The notes beneath the pieces are model-generated. The model ran no database searches. It worked only from the letters and a program-made list of their open reading frames with translations, and had not been told where the DNA came from. Made by a program: the position numbers and the translations under genes. Shown here in pieces: positions 43,466-52,487 of a stretch of DNA of 64,000 nt (its first letter is position 1; every line of letters starts with the position of its first letter). This DNA is from Streptacidiphilus sp. P02-A3a (GTDB lineage: Bacteria; Actinomycetota; Actinomycetes; Streptomycetales; Streptomycetaceae): NCBI RefSeq assembly GCF_014084105.1, contig NZ_CP048289.1, forward strand, positions 1,559,922 through 1,623,921. Direction: 5' to 3'.

Positions 43466-46400
43466 ATGAGATCCTTCCCCCGACCACGGCCACCGGCGCC
43501 CGCGCGCCGCGGGTCGCGACCACCCCGCCGCCGACCCGCCTTCCGTGCGGTGCTCACGGTGCTGGCGCTGTTCACGCTGTCGCTGGCCGGTGCGCACACC
43601 GCGGCCTACGCCGCGGCCGGTGCCCCCTTCGGCGGTACCGCCGCCGCTGTGCCGGGTACCGTGCAGGCGGCGAACTACGACACCGGCGGCCAGGGCGTGG
43701 CGTACAGCGTCACCGCCGCCAACGGCACTGCCAACAGCTACCGTTCGGACGGCGTCGACCTGGAGGCCACCGCCGACACGCAGGACACCAGCGCGGCCGG
43801 TGGCGCCGACGACATGGGCTGGACCACGGCCGGACAGTGGTTCAACTACACCGTCAACGTCGCCACCGCCGGGACGTACAGCGTCGCCTTCCGGGTGTCC
43901 TCGCCGTACGGGATCACCGACGCGCTGCACGTCGCCAACTCCGCCGGGACCAACCTGAGCGGCGCGGTGGCGGTGCCGAACACCGGCGGCTACGAGACCT
44001 GGACCACGGTCACCGCCAGCGTCACCCTGCCCGCGGGCCAGCAGACGCTCACCGTCGACCAGGACTCCAACGGCTGGAACTTCCACTACCTGACGTTCAC
44101 TCAGGGGACTTCGGGTGGTGGCGGCGGCGGATCCAGCGGCGGCAAGCCGTTCGGGGGGACTCCGGCCGCGCTGCCGGGCACCGTGCAGGCGGCCAACTAC
44201 GACACCGGCGGCCAGGGCGTGGGGTACAGCGTCACCGCCGCCAACGGCACTGCCAACAGCTACCGTTCGGACGGCGTCGACCTGGAGGCGACCGCGGACA
44301 CCGCGGACACCACCGCGGCCGGTGGCGCCGACGACATCGGCTGGACCGGGGCCGGGCAGTGGTTCGACTACACCGTCAACGTCGCCACCGCCGGGGTCTA
44401 CACGGTCAGCTTCCGGGTGGCCTCGCCGTACGCGATCGCTGACGCGCTGCACATCGCCAACGCCGCCGGGACCAACCTGACCGGCTCGGTGGCGGTGCCG
44501 AACACCGGCGGCTACCAGACCTGGACCACGGTCACCGCCAGCGTCACCCTGCCCGCCGGTCAGCAGACGCTCACCGTCGACCAGGACGCCACCGGCTGGA
44601 ACTTCCACTACCTCGCCTTCACCCAGGGCACCGGCGGCGGGGGCGGCGGCACCGGCGGCGGCGGTACCGGTCCGACCGAGTACTGCGGCACGCAGGACCT
44701 CGCGCTCGACCAGCCGACCACGGCCTCCTCGACCCAGGACGCCACCGACTACCCGGCGGCCGACGCCACCGACGGCGACCCGGGCACCCGTTGGTCCAGC
44801 GCGGCCAGCGACCCGCAGTGGCTGGAGGTCGACCTCGGCTCCCAGCAGCAGATCTGCGACATCGGCATCCTGTGGGAGGACGCCTACGCCACGGCGTTCC
44901 AGGTGCAGGTGTCCAACGACAACTCGACCTGGACCACGGTCTACTCCACCACCACCGGCACCGGCGGCACCCAGTCGTTCCCGGTCTCGGCCACCGACCG
45001 GTACGTGCGGATGTACGGCACCGCCCGGGGCACCCAGTTCGGCTACTCGATCTTCGAGTTCGACGTCTACGGGCTGACCACCGTCGCCCCGGTCACCGGC
45101 GGCAACGGCACCGGCGGCAACGGCACCTGCTCGTGGGTGGGTTCCACCGCGCCGGTCTCGCAGCGGGTCCAGCAGGTGCTCAACACCATGGACCAGTCGG
45201 AGGAGCTCAGCCTGGTCGCCGGTGACGGCGGCTCGACCTACATCGGCCAGATCCCGGCCATCCCCGACCTGTGCATCCCGCCGACCAACATGGAGGACGG
45301 GCCGAACGGGGTCGGTGACGGGGCCGGCGGCGTGACCGCCTTCCCGGACGGCGAGAACGCGGCCGCCACCTGGGACCCGTCGCTGATCCAGCAGGAGGGG
45401 ACGGCGATCGGCAACGAGTTCGCCGGGAAGGGCGTGAACGTCTCCCTCGGCCCGACCACCAACCTGGTGCGCGACCCGCGTTGGGGCCGGACCTACGAGA
45501 CCTACGGCGAAGACCCGTACCTCGCCGGTCAGATCACCTCGGCCGAGGTCCAAGGCCTGCAGAGCCAGGGCGTGATGGCCATGGTGAAGCACACCGCGGC
45601 CTACGACCAGGAGGAGTACCCCAACAACAACAAGGATGAGACGGTCAGTCAGAAGGCGCTGGAGGAGCTGTACCTGGCTCCGTTCCAGTCGGCCATCGAG
45701 CAGTCGGCACCGGCCGCGATGATGTGCTCCTACGCCGTGGTCAACGGCGACGCCTCCTGCCAGAACGCCGACATCCAGCAGGAAGGGCTCGACGCGCAGG
45801 CGAACTTCGGCGGCTACATCACCTCGGACTGGGGCGCGGACTACTCCAGCGTCCCGTCGACCGAGGCCGGGATGGACGTGGCGATGCCGTTCTCGGACGC
45901 GAGCGCCCTGTCCTCCGCGCTGACCGCGGGCACCCTGAGCCAGGCGACGCTGAACGCGAACGTCGCCCGGATCCTGACCCAGATGTTCGCCTTCGGCATG
46001 TTCGACAACGCCCAGACCGGTTCCCTCACCACCAGCGTCACCACCGCGGCGCACCAGCAGACCGCGCTGCAACTCGGTGAGGAGGGCACGGTCCTGCTGA
46101 AGAACAACGGCCTGCTGCCGCTCAACCCGAACGGCAACGAGTCGATCGCGGTGATCGGCACCGACGGCGGCGCCGGAGTGGAGCTCGCCGGCGGCGGCAG
46201 CGGCACGGTCACCAGCTCCAACACGATCTGGCCGATCACCGGCATCCAGAACGCGGCCGGGCCGAACGTCAAGGTCAGCTACACCCAGGGCAACGACAAC
46301 GGGACCACCGACATCCCGCAGGCCGTCGCCGCGGCCCAGGCGGCCACCGACGCGATCATCTACGTGAACGCGCCGGAGGGCGAGGAGACCGACCTGACCA

Positions 46401-47500
46401 CGCTGGACCTGTCCAGCACCGACGAGACGATGATCGCGGACGTGGCGGCGGTGAACCCGAACACCGTCGTGGTGGTCAACAGCGGTTCGCCGGTGGTCAT
46501 GCCGTGGCTCAACTCGGTGGCCGGGGTGTTCGAGAACTGGTACGGCGGACAGGAGACCGGCGCCGCGATGGCCGCGCTGATCTTCGGCACCGCCAACCCG
46601 TCCGGCAAGCTGCCGGTGACCTTCCCGAGCAGCCTGAGCCAGGTCCCGGCGCAGACCACCGCGCAGTGGCCGGGCACCACCGCCGGGATCGACTTCAGCG
46701 AGGGCGTGAACATCGGGTACCGGTGGTACCAGTCGCAGAACATCACCCCCGCGTTCCCGTTCGGCTTCGGGCTGTCCTACACGAAGTTCTCCTTCTCCAA
46801 CCTCAACGTCGGCGCGTTCAACGCCAACGGCACGGCCACGGCGACGGCGACGATCACCAACACCGGGTCGGTCGCGGGCGCGGACGTGGCCCAGCTGTAC
46901 GTCGGCGACCCGGCCGCCAGCCAGGACCCGCCGGAGCAGCTCAAGGCCTTCCAGCGGGTGAACCTCAACCCGGGGCAGAGCAGCACCGTCACCTTCCCGC
47001 TGACCGTCCACGACCTGGCGAACTGGTCGGCGACGGACAACCAGTGGGAGGCCCCGGCGGGAACGTACTCGATCAGGGTCGGGGACGCGTCCAGCAACCT
47101 GCCGCTGACCGGATCCACCAGCCTGGCCCAGGAGTTGACCGGGCAGATCGCCGCCGGGGCCTCGGCCGCGGGCGTCTCCCTGGCCAACACCGCGGTCAGC
47201 GCCAACGTCACCCCGAACTCGGGCGTGCCCGGCGCGGAGACCGTCGGCGTGGTCAACCCCTTCGGCTACAGCAGCCCCAAGGGCACCGCGTTCTCCTTCG
47301 CGGTGCAGGCCGTGGACTCCAACCCCGCGCAGTCCCTGACCTTCACCGCCACCGGACTGCCGCCCGGCGTCAGCATCGCCGCCAACGGCACCCTCTCCGG
47401 CACCGGCACCACCCTCGGCACCTACACCGTCACCGTCACCGCCACCGACACGAAGGGAGTCTCCGGATCGGCCACCTTCGTGTGGTCCGTGGTCCAGTGA
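43466..47500 (+). CDS. Secreted GH3 beta-glycosidase with two CBM6-like, one F5/8C-like and one Ig-like domain
   Basis: A 1344-residue exported enzyme. An Arg-rich n-region and hydrophobic core (VLTVLALFTLSLAGAHTAAYAAA) form the signal. CBM6-like domains span about 52-212 and 229-389 and are nearly identical, joined by Gly/Ser linkers. An F5/8 type C-like domain is at about 404-537. The GH3 N-domain starts near 553, with PRWGRTYETYGEDP, VKHTAAYDQE and the nucleophile Asp in YITSDWGADY near 788. The GH3 C-domain (LGEEGTVLLKNNGLLPL), the FnIII-like domain and a final He_PIG Ig-like domain (about 1262-1343) follow. It should release glucose or xylose from plant polysaccharide oligomers outside the cell. 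The binding modules suggest attachment to polymer. The upstream promoter and operator indicate sugar-responsive control. Confidence 0.94.
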   Translation: MRSFPRPRPPAPARRGSRPPRRRPAFRAVLTVLALFTLSLAGAHTAAYAAAGAPFGGTAAAVPGTVQAANYDTGGQGVAYSVTAANGTANSYRSDGVDLEATADTQDTSAAGGADDMGWTTAGQWFNYTVNVATAGTYSVAFRVSSPYGITDALHVANSAGTNLSGAVAVPNTGGYETWTTVTASVTLPAGQQTLTVDQDSNGWNFHYLTFTQGTSGGGGGGSSGGKPFGGTPAALPGTVQAANYDTGGQGVGYSVTAANGTANSYRSDGVDLEATADTADTTAAGGADDIGWTGAGQWFDYTVNVATAGVYTVSFRVASPYAIADALHIANAAGTNLTGSVAVPNTGGYQTWTTVTASVTLPAGQQTLTVDQDATGWNFHYLAFTQGTGGGGGGTGGGGTGPTEYCGTQDLALDQPTTASSTQDATDYPAADATDGDPGTRWSSAASDPQWLEVDLGSQQQICDIGILWEDAYATAFQVQVSNDNSTWTTVYSTTTGTGGTQSFPVSATDRYVRMYGTARGTQFGYSIFEFDVYGLTTVAPVTGGNGTGGNGTCSWVGSTAPVSQRVQQVLNTMDQSEELSLVAGDGGSTYIGQIPAIPDLCIPPTNMEDGPNGVGDGAGGVTAFPDGENAAATWDPSLIQQEGTAIGNEFAGKGVNVSLGPTTNLVRDPRWGRTYETYGEDPYLAGQITSAEVQGLQSQGVMAMVKHTAAYDQEEYPNNNKDETVSQKALEELYLAPFQSAIEQSAPAAMMCSYAVVNGDASCQNADIQQEGLDAQANFGGYITSDWGADYSSVPSTEAGMDVAMPFSDASALSSALTAGTLSQATLNANVARILTQMFAFGMFDNAQTGSLTTSVTTAAHQQTALQLGEEGTVLLKNNGLLPLNPNGNESIAVIGTDGGAGVELAGGGSGTVTSSNTIWPITGIQNAAGPNVKVSYTQGNDNGTTDIPQAVAAAQAATDAIIYVNAPEGEETDLTTLDLSSTDETMIADVAAVNPNTVVVVNSGSPVVMPWLNSVAGVFENWYGGQETGAAMAALIFGTANPSGKLPVTFPSSLSQVPAQTTAQWPGTTAGIDFSEGVNIGYRWYQSQNITPAFPFGFGLSYTKFSFSNLNVGAFNANGTATATATITNTGSVAGADVAQLYVGDPAASQDPPEQLKAFQRVNLNPGQSSTVTFPLTVHDLANWSATDNQWEAPAGTYSIRVGDASSNLPLTGSTSLAQELTGQIAAGASAAGVSLANTAVSANVTPNSGVPGAETVGVVNPFGYSSPKGTAFSFAVQAVDSNPAQSLTFTATGLPPGVSIAANGTLSGTGTTLGTYTVTVTATDTKGVSGSATFVWSVVQ
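43621..44632 (+). repeat. Internal duplication of the CBM6-coding segment
   Basis: Two segments of about 480 bases (43621-44102 and 44149-44632), offset by about 528 bases, encode the two CBM6-like domains with only scattered substitutions. Long stretches are identical at DNA level, for example around 43719-43760 and 44247-44288, indicating a recent duplication or gene conversion. Confidence 0.85.
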
Positions 47501-47526
47501 CCGACCCGCGCAGCTAGCGGACCACC

Positions 47527-47577
47527 CCGCCGCGCGGGACCGGACTCCATCCGGCCCCGCGCGGCGGCTCCTTTTCC
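47527..47577 (+). terminator. Terminator of the GH3 gene
   Basis: A 12-bp stem CCGCCGCGCGGG/CCCGCGCGGCGG (47527-47538 with 47556-47567) with a 17-base loop, followed by CTCCTTTTCC, 27 bases after the GH3 stop. Confidence 0.8.
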
Positions 47578-47703
47578 GGCCCTGGACGCTGCCGCGCCCG
47601 GCCGGGGGAGGGGCGGCGAGACGACACGCGATCCCATATCACTATAAGACGGACAAAATGACCCTATGGTGATCGCGTCATCTCTCAAGTGATGGGAAAC
47701 CTG

Positions 47704-49008
47704 ATGAAGGCTTGGCTACGGGCGACCGCTGCGGCTGCGGTCGCCGCGTTCGTCACTCTGCCGGTGCTGGGCACACCGGCCGTCGCGGACGCGGACAAGG
47801 GGGTCCCCTCGGCGCAGTGCGCGGCCGGGGTCCGGGTCGGACCGGACGGGGCGGGCTTCTACAACCCGCCGTCGCCGCTGCCCGCCGGTGCGCACGGCGA
47901 CGTGATCTGGGCCCGCCGGGTCGCGGCCCCCGAGCACGCCGAGGCCTGCCGGATCCTCTACCTCTCGACGCTGCACGACGGTCGGCGGGTCGCCGTCTCG
48001 GGCCTGGTGGTCTGGCCGACCGGGCAGGCGCCGAAGGGCGGCCGCGACGTGGTGGCCTGGGCGCACGGGACGGTCGGCGGTCCGCGCCAGTGCGCGCCGT
48101 CGGCCGCGCCGGATCCGGCCCAGAACCTCGTCGACTACTACACCTACAAGAGCCCCTACCCGATCGACGTCGGAGTCCCTGCCCTGACGAAGTTCCTCGC
48201 CGCCGGTGACGTGGTGGTGGCCACCGACTACCAGGGCCTGGGGACGCCGGGCGTCCACCAGTACGTGGTGGCCGACACCGAGACCCACAACGTGCTGGAC
48301 TCGGTGGAGGCGGCGCGTCGGCTCCAGCCGGTCCACGCGGGCAACCGCCTCGCGGTCCTGGGCTGGTCGCAGGGCGGCGGCGCGGCGCTGTTCATCGGTC
48401 AGAACGTCCGCTCCTACACCCCGGGGCTGGACCTGGTCGGGGTGGCCGCGCTGGCCCCGGCGGCCGACCTCGGCCCGCAGTTCGAGGGCCGGGTCCTGCC
48501 CGGCCCGCGCAACGCCTCCTCGGCCGCGCACAGCGCCGCGCTGCGGATCAACGTGTACCGGGGCTTCCTGGCCGCCTACCCCGAGCTCAAGGCCGGCGAC
48601 GTGCTGAAGCCGGCCGGACTGGAGGGGCTGAGGGGCGACGGGGTCGCCTGCCTGTCGCACTTCGCCGACGTCATCCAGAGCAACGTCGCCGACGTGCACA
48701 AGCTGGACACGCTGTTCAAGCCGCTGCGCGAGGTCCCGGAGGCCTGGCACCGGCGCCTGCACGAGAACACCCCCGGCTACGTGACCACGGTCGCCCCGGT
48801 GCTGGTCATGCAGGGGACCGCCGACACGGTGATCAACCCCCACTCCACCGCCCAGTACGTCAGGCGGGCCTGCACCTTCAGCCAGCCGGTGGAGTACACC
48901 ACCTACCAGGGGGCGACCCACAACACGGTCCCCTTCGACGCGCAGAAGCAGTACGTGCCGTGGATCGCCGCGCGGTTCGCCGGGAAGCAGGCCCCCTCGA
49001 ACTGCTGA
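47704..49008 (+). CDS. Secretory lipase (LIP family)
   Basis: A 434-residue exported serine hydrolase. Signal peptide LRATAAAAVAAFVTLPVLGTPAVADA. The nucleophile elbow GWSQGGGAA has Ser near residue 222; the acid/base part QGTADTVINPHSTAQYVRRAC and the His in YQGATHNTVPF complete the triad. SGLVVWPTGQAP and GTVGGPRQCAPS are typical of the secretory lipase family. It hydrolyses triacylglycerols or other esters outside the cell. ATG 47704 is preferred (GGGA eight bases upstream), with GTG 47689 and ATG 47692 as alternatives. An AT-rich promoter-like patch (TATCACTATAAGAC) lies about 60 bases upstream. Confidence 0.92.
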   Translation: MKAWLRATAAAAVAAFVTLPVLGTPAVADADKGVPSAQCAAGVRVGPDGAGFYNPPSPLPAGAHGDVIWARRVAAPEHAEACRILYLSTLHDGRRVAVSGLVVWPTGQAPKGGRDVVAWAHGTVGGPRQCAPSAAPDPAQNLVDYYTYKSPYPIDVGVPALTKFLAAGDVVVATDYQGLGTPGVHQYVVADTETHNVLDSVEAARRLQPVHAGNRLAVLGWSQGGGAALFIGQNVRSYTPGLDLVGVAALAPAADLGPQFEGRVLPGPRNASSAAHSAALRINVYRGFLAAYPELKAGDVLKPAGLEGLRGDGVACLSHFADVIQSNVADVHKLDTLFKPLREVPEAWHRRLHENTPGYVTTVAPVLVMQGTADTVINPHSTAQYVRRACTFSQPVEYTTYQGATHNTVPFDAQKQYVPWIAARFAGKQAPSNC

Positions 49009-49015
49009 CCCGCCA

Positions 49016-49047
49016 CCGGGCCGCCGCCGGACCCGGCGGCGGCCCGG
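49016..49047. terminator. Bidirectional hairpin terminator
   Basis: A perfect 15-bp inverted repeat (CCGGGCCGCCGCCGG and its complement) between the convergent lipase (ends 49008) and OsmC (ends 49055) genes; the inner pairs must open to form a loop. Confidence 0.75.
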
Positions 49048-49054
49048 GGAGTGG

Positions 49055-49528
49055 CTAGCCGACGGTGACCACCGGCTGGTGGGTGATCGGGAAGTTCACC
49101 GAGCGGGCGATGAAGCAGACCGCGTGCACCTCGCCGTGCAGGGCGACGGCCTTGTCCACCATGGAGGCGTCGGCGACGGTCACCTCCGGCCGCAGCGTGA
49201 CCGAGGCGAACTGGCCCCCGCCGCCGGTCGCGTCCATGGCCATCACCCCCTGCGCCTGGTCGGCGTAGTCGGTGACGACGACGCCGTTGACCGCGCACAG
49301 GTGCAGGTACCAGAGCAGGTGGCACTGCGACACGGACGCCAGCAGCAGTTCCTCCGGGTTCCACCGCGCCGGGTCGCCCCGGAACGCCGGGTCCGCGGAC
49401 GCCGCGATCGGCGCCTTCCCGTCGGCCAGCACCTCGTGCGCCCGGCTGTACGTCCGGTACCCGTCCGTGCCGGAGCCCTGGTTCCCGGTCCACTCCACCG
49501 TCAGGTGGTAGCTGTGCGTCGTCGTCAT
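49055..49528 (-). CDS. OsmC family peroxidase
   Basis: A 157-residue OsmC/Ohr-type protein that reduces organic hydroperoxides. Candidate redox cysteines are Cys69 (LASVSQCHLLWYL) and Cys138 (HAVCFIARSVNFPI), in the two positions conserved in the family. It starts HSYHLTVEWTGNQGSGTDGYRTYSRAHEV, typical of the OsmC subgroup common in actinobacteria. It is monocistronic, convergent with the lipase gene. Confidence 0.92.
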   Translation of the reverse strand: MTTTHSYHLTVEWTGNQGSGTDGYRTYSRAHEVLADGKAPIAASADPAFRGDPARWNPEELLLASVSQCHLLWYLHLCAVNGVVVTDYADQAQGVMAMDATGGGGQFASVTLRPEVTVADASMVDKAVALHGEVHAVCFIARSVNFPITHQPVVTVG

Positions 49529-49579
49529 GCGCCCAGAGCCTACGGTCTCCGGGTGGACGCCGGTCGGCGCGGTCGGCGG

Positions 49580-50590
49580 TTACCGGTTGCCGGTGGTGAG
49601 GACGTCACGGGTCCAGTCGGCCGGGTTGGGGCCGAGGGAGGTGACCTCCTTGAAGTAGGACGCGGGGTCGCCGGTGACCGGGGTGGTGTTGCTGTTGGTG
49701 GAGATGGTGACGGTGATCTTGAGCCCGTCCAGGATCCTGGTGACGGACTTCCGGGGGATGGAGTCCTTGGCGATCCCGTCGCCGGGGGAGTCGGCGGGCA
49801 CGGCGACGACGCCGACGTTCTCGCCGTTGATCTCGGTGCCGATGACGGCCGAGCTGAACGTCCCGTCCACGGTGGTGTACGAGCCTTCGGGGGTGGCCGG
49901 GTTCGTGCTCTGGCCGCTCCACCGGAAGGGCAGCGGGATGGCCTTGGCGGAGCCGAACACCAGGTGCTGCGCGACCTTCAGGGTGTCGGCCAGCGGCAGG
50001 ACGTCCCCCGAGAGCTGGACCCACTGGCCGCTCGCGGACTGGAAGTAGACCTCGTTCCCGCTCACCGAGCCCGGGCCGTTGGCGCCGGCGGCCCGGCTCC
50101 GGGTGTAGGCCGGATGGCCGTTGATCTGTCCGCTGACCCGCATGCCCGTGGTGGACGTCTGCGTCTGCACCCATCCGCCGGTGGAGAGCATGATGCTGCC
50201 GATGCCCGGGGTGTCGCCGCTCGGCCCGACCACGGCCTGCTCGATGGTGTTGCCCATGTACGTGACCTGGTTCATCCCGGCCGGGAGCCAGCCGAAGGTC
50301 GCGGTCGGGAGCAGCGGGTCCCGTCGGGCGTCGGTGGTCGGGGCGGTGCTGGTCGCGGCCGGTCCGACCTGCGCCGGTGCGGTCGGGCCGTGGGCCGCGA
50401 GCAGGGTCGGCACGAGCGCGCCGGCCAGGCAGGCGGTCGCGGTGGCGGCGGCCGCGCCGCCGAGGCGGCGGCGGGTGCGGCGTCGGCGTCCCTCGGTCAG
50501 GACGCGCCCCAGGTCGATGGTGTCGGCCGGTGCCGGTTCGGTGAGCATGCTCGCGAAGGCGTCGGCGACGTGCGTGGTTTCGATCTGCAT
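49580..50590 (-). CDS. Membrane protein co-encoded with sigma factor (CU044_5270-like; putative anti-sigma role)
   Basis: A 336-residue protein with a short cytoplasmic N-terminus (MQIETTHVADAFASMLTEPAPADTIDLGRVLTEG), an Arg-rich stop (RRRRTRRR), one membrane helix (residues 43-68) and a large outer domain. It starts 13 bases after the stop of the sigma factor gene on the same strand. This layout fits a group of sigma-linked single-pass proteins in actinomycetes. No zinc anti-sigma motif (HxxxCxxC) is visible, so an anti-sigma function is suggested by context only. Confidence 0.85.
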   Translation of the reverse strand: MQIETTHVADAFASMLTEPAPADTIDLGRVLTEGRRRRTRRRLGGAAAATATACLAGALVPTLLAAHGPTAPAQVGPAATSTAPTTDARRDPLLPTATFGWLPAGMNQVTYMGNTIEQAVVGPSGDTPGIGSIMLSTGGWVQTQTSTTGMRVSGQINGHPAYTRSRAAGANGPGSVSGNEVYFQSASGQWVQLSGDVLPLADTLKVAQHLVFGSAKAIPLPFRWSGQSTNPATPEGSYTTVDGTFSSAVIGTEINGENVGVVAVPADSPGDGIAKDSIPRKSVTRILDGLKITVTISTNSNTTPVTGDPASYFKEVTSLGPNPADWTRDVLTTGNR

Positions 50591-50603
50591 GGCGGTGTGT
50601 TCC

Positions 50604-51110
50604 TCAGTCCTGGATCGCGGGTTGGCTGGCGACGGTCGCGCGCAGGCGGTCCAGGCCGCGCGCGGTCTGGCTCTTGACGGTGCCGGGTGAGCAGTTGAGC
50701 GCCTCGGCGGTCTGCTCCACGGAGAGGTCGCAGTAGAAGCGCAGCACCAGCGCGGCGCGCTGCCGCGCGGGGACCTGGGCGAGGGCCTCGGTCAGGTCGA
50801 GGGAGCTCTCGTCGAAGCCGAGGGAGGTGACCGGCTCGATATCGGCCTCCTTCAGCGATATCCGGGCCCACCAGGTGGTCTTCTGTTCGTTGAGGAACGT
50901 CCGGACCAGGATGGTGCGGACGTAGGCGTCGAGATGGACCGCCTTCTTGGCCCGGCCCCAGTGCAGGTAGAGCTTGAGCAGGGTGGCCTGGGCCAGGTCG
51001 TCGGCCCGGTGCCAGTCCTGGCAGAGCAGGTAGGCGAGCTGCCGCAGCCAGACCCTTCGGGCGTGCACGTACTCGGTGAATTCACGGTCGTGCCTGCTGG
51101 GTTTCGCCAT
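50604..51110 (-). CDS. RNA polymerase sigma factor, SigE family (ECF)
   Basis: A 168-residue group IV sigma factor. Region 2 begins EFTEYVHARRVWLRQLAYLLCQDWHRADDLAQATLLKLYLHWGRA, and region 4 is QVPARQRAALVLRFYCDLSVEQTAEALNCSPGTVKSQTARGLDRLR, both typical of the actinobacterial SigE family. ATG 51110 has AAGGA five bases upstream; a GTG at 51146 is an alternative. It forms an operon with the downstream membrane protein, which probably modulates it. Confidence 0.93.
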   Translation of the reverse strand: MAKPSRHDREFTEYVHARRVWLRQLAYLLCQDWHRADDLAQATLLKLYLHWGRAKKAVHLDAYVRTILVRTFLNEQKTTWWARISLKEADIEPVTSLGFDESSLDLTEALAQVPARQRAALVLRFYCDLSVEQTAEALNCSPGTVKSQTARGLDRLRATVASQPAIQD

Positions 51111-51200
51111 GGTGGTCCTTGGGGTCGGTAGCGCCGCGCTCTTCACACGGTAAACAAGATTCGACGCGGCCCGGGTTGCAAGGATTCGGGGAAAAGCACG

Positions 51201-51234
51201 GAGCGCCCGCCAGGGCGAAGCCTGGCGGGCGCTC
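51201..51234 (-). terminator. Hairpin terminator after the NlpC/P60 gene
   Basis: A perfect 14-bp stem GAGCGCCCGCCAGG/CCTGGCGGGCGCTC with a 6-base loop, 49 bases after the stop of the NlpC/P60 gene (reverse strand) and upstream of the sigma factor gene. Confidence 0.85.
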
Positions 51235-51282
51235 GGTGGTGCGGCAGTTGTCAGTACCTGTGGCGGAATGTCCGCCCAGGGG

Positions 51283-52416
51283 TCACATCCGGCGGATGGC
51301 GTCGATCGGGCCGAAGTCGCTGAGCGGCATGAGTTCGACCACCCAGCCGTCGGCCGGGGCGTTCAGCAGCATGCCGTTGCCCGCGTACAGGCCGACGTGG
51401 TTGTAGCCGTCGAGCACGATGATGTCGCCGACCTTGGCGTTCGCGAGACCGTCGACGGCGCTGCCCTCGGAGGCGTCGTCCGCCGCCGAGTGCGGCAGGG
51501 CGATGTTGGCGTGGGCGTAGGACCACATCACCAGGCCCGAGCAGTCGAAGCGGGTCGGGCCGGCGCCGGTGAAGTAGTAGGGGTCGCCCATGACGCTCAT
51601 GGCCGCCTGCATGGCCGTCTGCGCCTGCGGGGATATGCCGCTGAGGTCGATCAGGCCCTTGTTCAGCGAGCCGTCGTAGCCGAGGTCCGAGGCGCAGTCG
51701 TTGCCGCAGTTGACGCCGCCGGTGCCGGTGGTGTTGCCGCCGGTGTTGCCGCCGGTGTTGCCGGTCGCGGTGGGGCCGTTGCCGCCCATGCCGCCGCCCT
51801 GGTTGACCTGCGCGCGCATGACCGGGGTCAGCGACTGCACCAGCGCCTGGGCGGCCTTGATCTTCGCCACGCTGGTGGCCTTCGCCGCCTGCATCTTCTG
51901 CAACAGCGCCTGCTGCTGCGTCAGTTCGGCGGTGGCCTCGGCCTTCTCCCGCGCCATGACGGCTTCCTGCGACTGGAGCTCGGTCAGCGCCGCCTGCTCG
52001 GTCGCGGACAGCTCGCCCTGCGCGGAGGCGTCGTTCAGGAAGTCCGTGGGGTTCGACGAGAGCATCAGCTCGACCGCCGGGTCGATCGAACCGCTCCGGT
52101 ACTGCGCCGCCGCAGTCGCGCCGAGCTGGCCGATCTCCTGGTTGATCACCCCCTGCTGCCGGGCGACCTCCTGCTGGATGAAGCTGACCTTCTGCTGGAG
52201 CGCCTGCTCGCTGGTCTGGGCCGTGTCGTACTGGTTGGCTGCCGCGTCCGAGGCCTGACGGTCGGCGGTCAGCTCCGCCTTCGCCTGGCTCAGCGTGAGC
52301 TGTGGCGCGGCCTGGGCCGCACCCTGCGCGGACATCACGACAACGGTCGCCGCCGCCATGGTGTAGACCGAAGCGCGCGCACGGCTGGTCGGTTTCGGAC
52401 GACGGTGTGAGGCCAC
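51283..52416 (-). CDS. Secreted NlpC/P60 peptidoglycan hydrolase (RipA-like)
   Basis: A 377-residue exported endopeptidase cutting peptidoglycan stem peptides. Signal peptide RASVYTMAAATVVVMSAQGAAQA. Residues 40-200 form a long coiled coil (SQAKAELTADRQASDAAANQYDTAQTSEQALQQKV...), as in RipA/PcsB-like hydrolases. Gly/Asn/Thr repeats (GGNTGGNT) link to the NlpC/P60 domain at about 262-377. The catalytic Cys is in TRFDCSGLVMWSYA near 292 and His in YNHVGLYAGNG near 338. Its leader contains a strong hairpin and probably a distant promoter, so regulation in the 5' leader is plausible. Confidence 0.94.
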   Translation of the reverse strand: MASHRRPKPTSRARASVYTMAAATVVVMSAQGAAQAAPQLTLSQAKAELTADRQASDAAANQYDTAQTSEQALQQKVSFIQQEVARQQGVINQEIGQLGATAAAQYRSGSIDPAVELMLSSNPTDFLNDASAQGELSATEQAALTELQSQEAVMAREKAEATAELTQQQALLQKMQAAKATSVAKIKAAQALVQSLTPVMRAQVNQGGGMGGNGPTATGNTGGNTGGNTTGTGGVNCGNDCASDLGYDGSLNKGLIDLSGISPQAQTAMQAAMSVMGDPYYFTGAGPTRFDCSGLVMWSYAHANIALPHSAADDASEGSAVDGLANAKVGDIIVLDGYNHVGLYAGNGMLLNAPADGWVVELMPLSDFGPIDAIRRM

Positions 52417-52444
52417 GAAGGCTGTTCCCTTCCTGCTACCACCA

Positions 52445-52487
52445 GGATCCTGCGGGGCGCATCCCCCGAATACCGCGCCCCGGATCC
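52445..52487 (-). promoter_or_regulatory. Structured 5' leader of the NlpC/P60 gene
   Basis: GGATCC (52445-52450) pairs with GGATCC (52482-52487), and GGGGCGC (52454-52460) with GCGCCCC (52475-52481), forming a stable stem 29 bases before the start codon. Upstream on the reverse strand TGACAG and TAGTCT, 17 bases apart near 52570-52545, make a reasonable promoter, which would give a leader of over 100 bases. Similar hydrolase genes in actinomycetes are often riboswitch-controlled, but the c-di-AMP riboswitch consensus is not met here. Confidence 0.5.

Noticed and set aside
43073-47011. A 1312-codon open frame antisense to the GH3 gene
   Set aside because: It is the mirror frame of a high-GC3 gene; composition is His/Arg/Gly/Val-rich with no motif, while the sense frame has clear domains.
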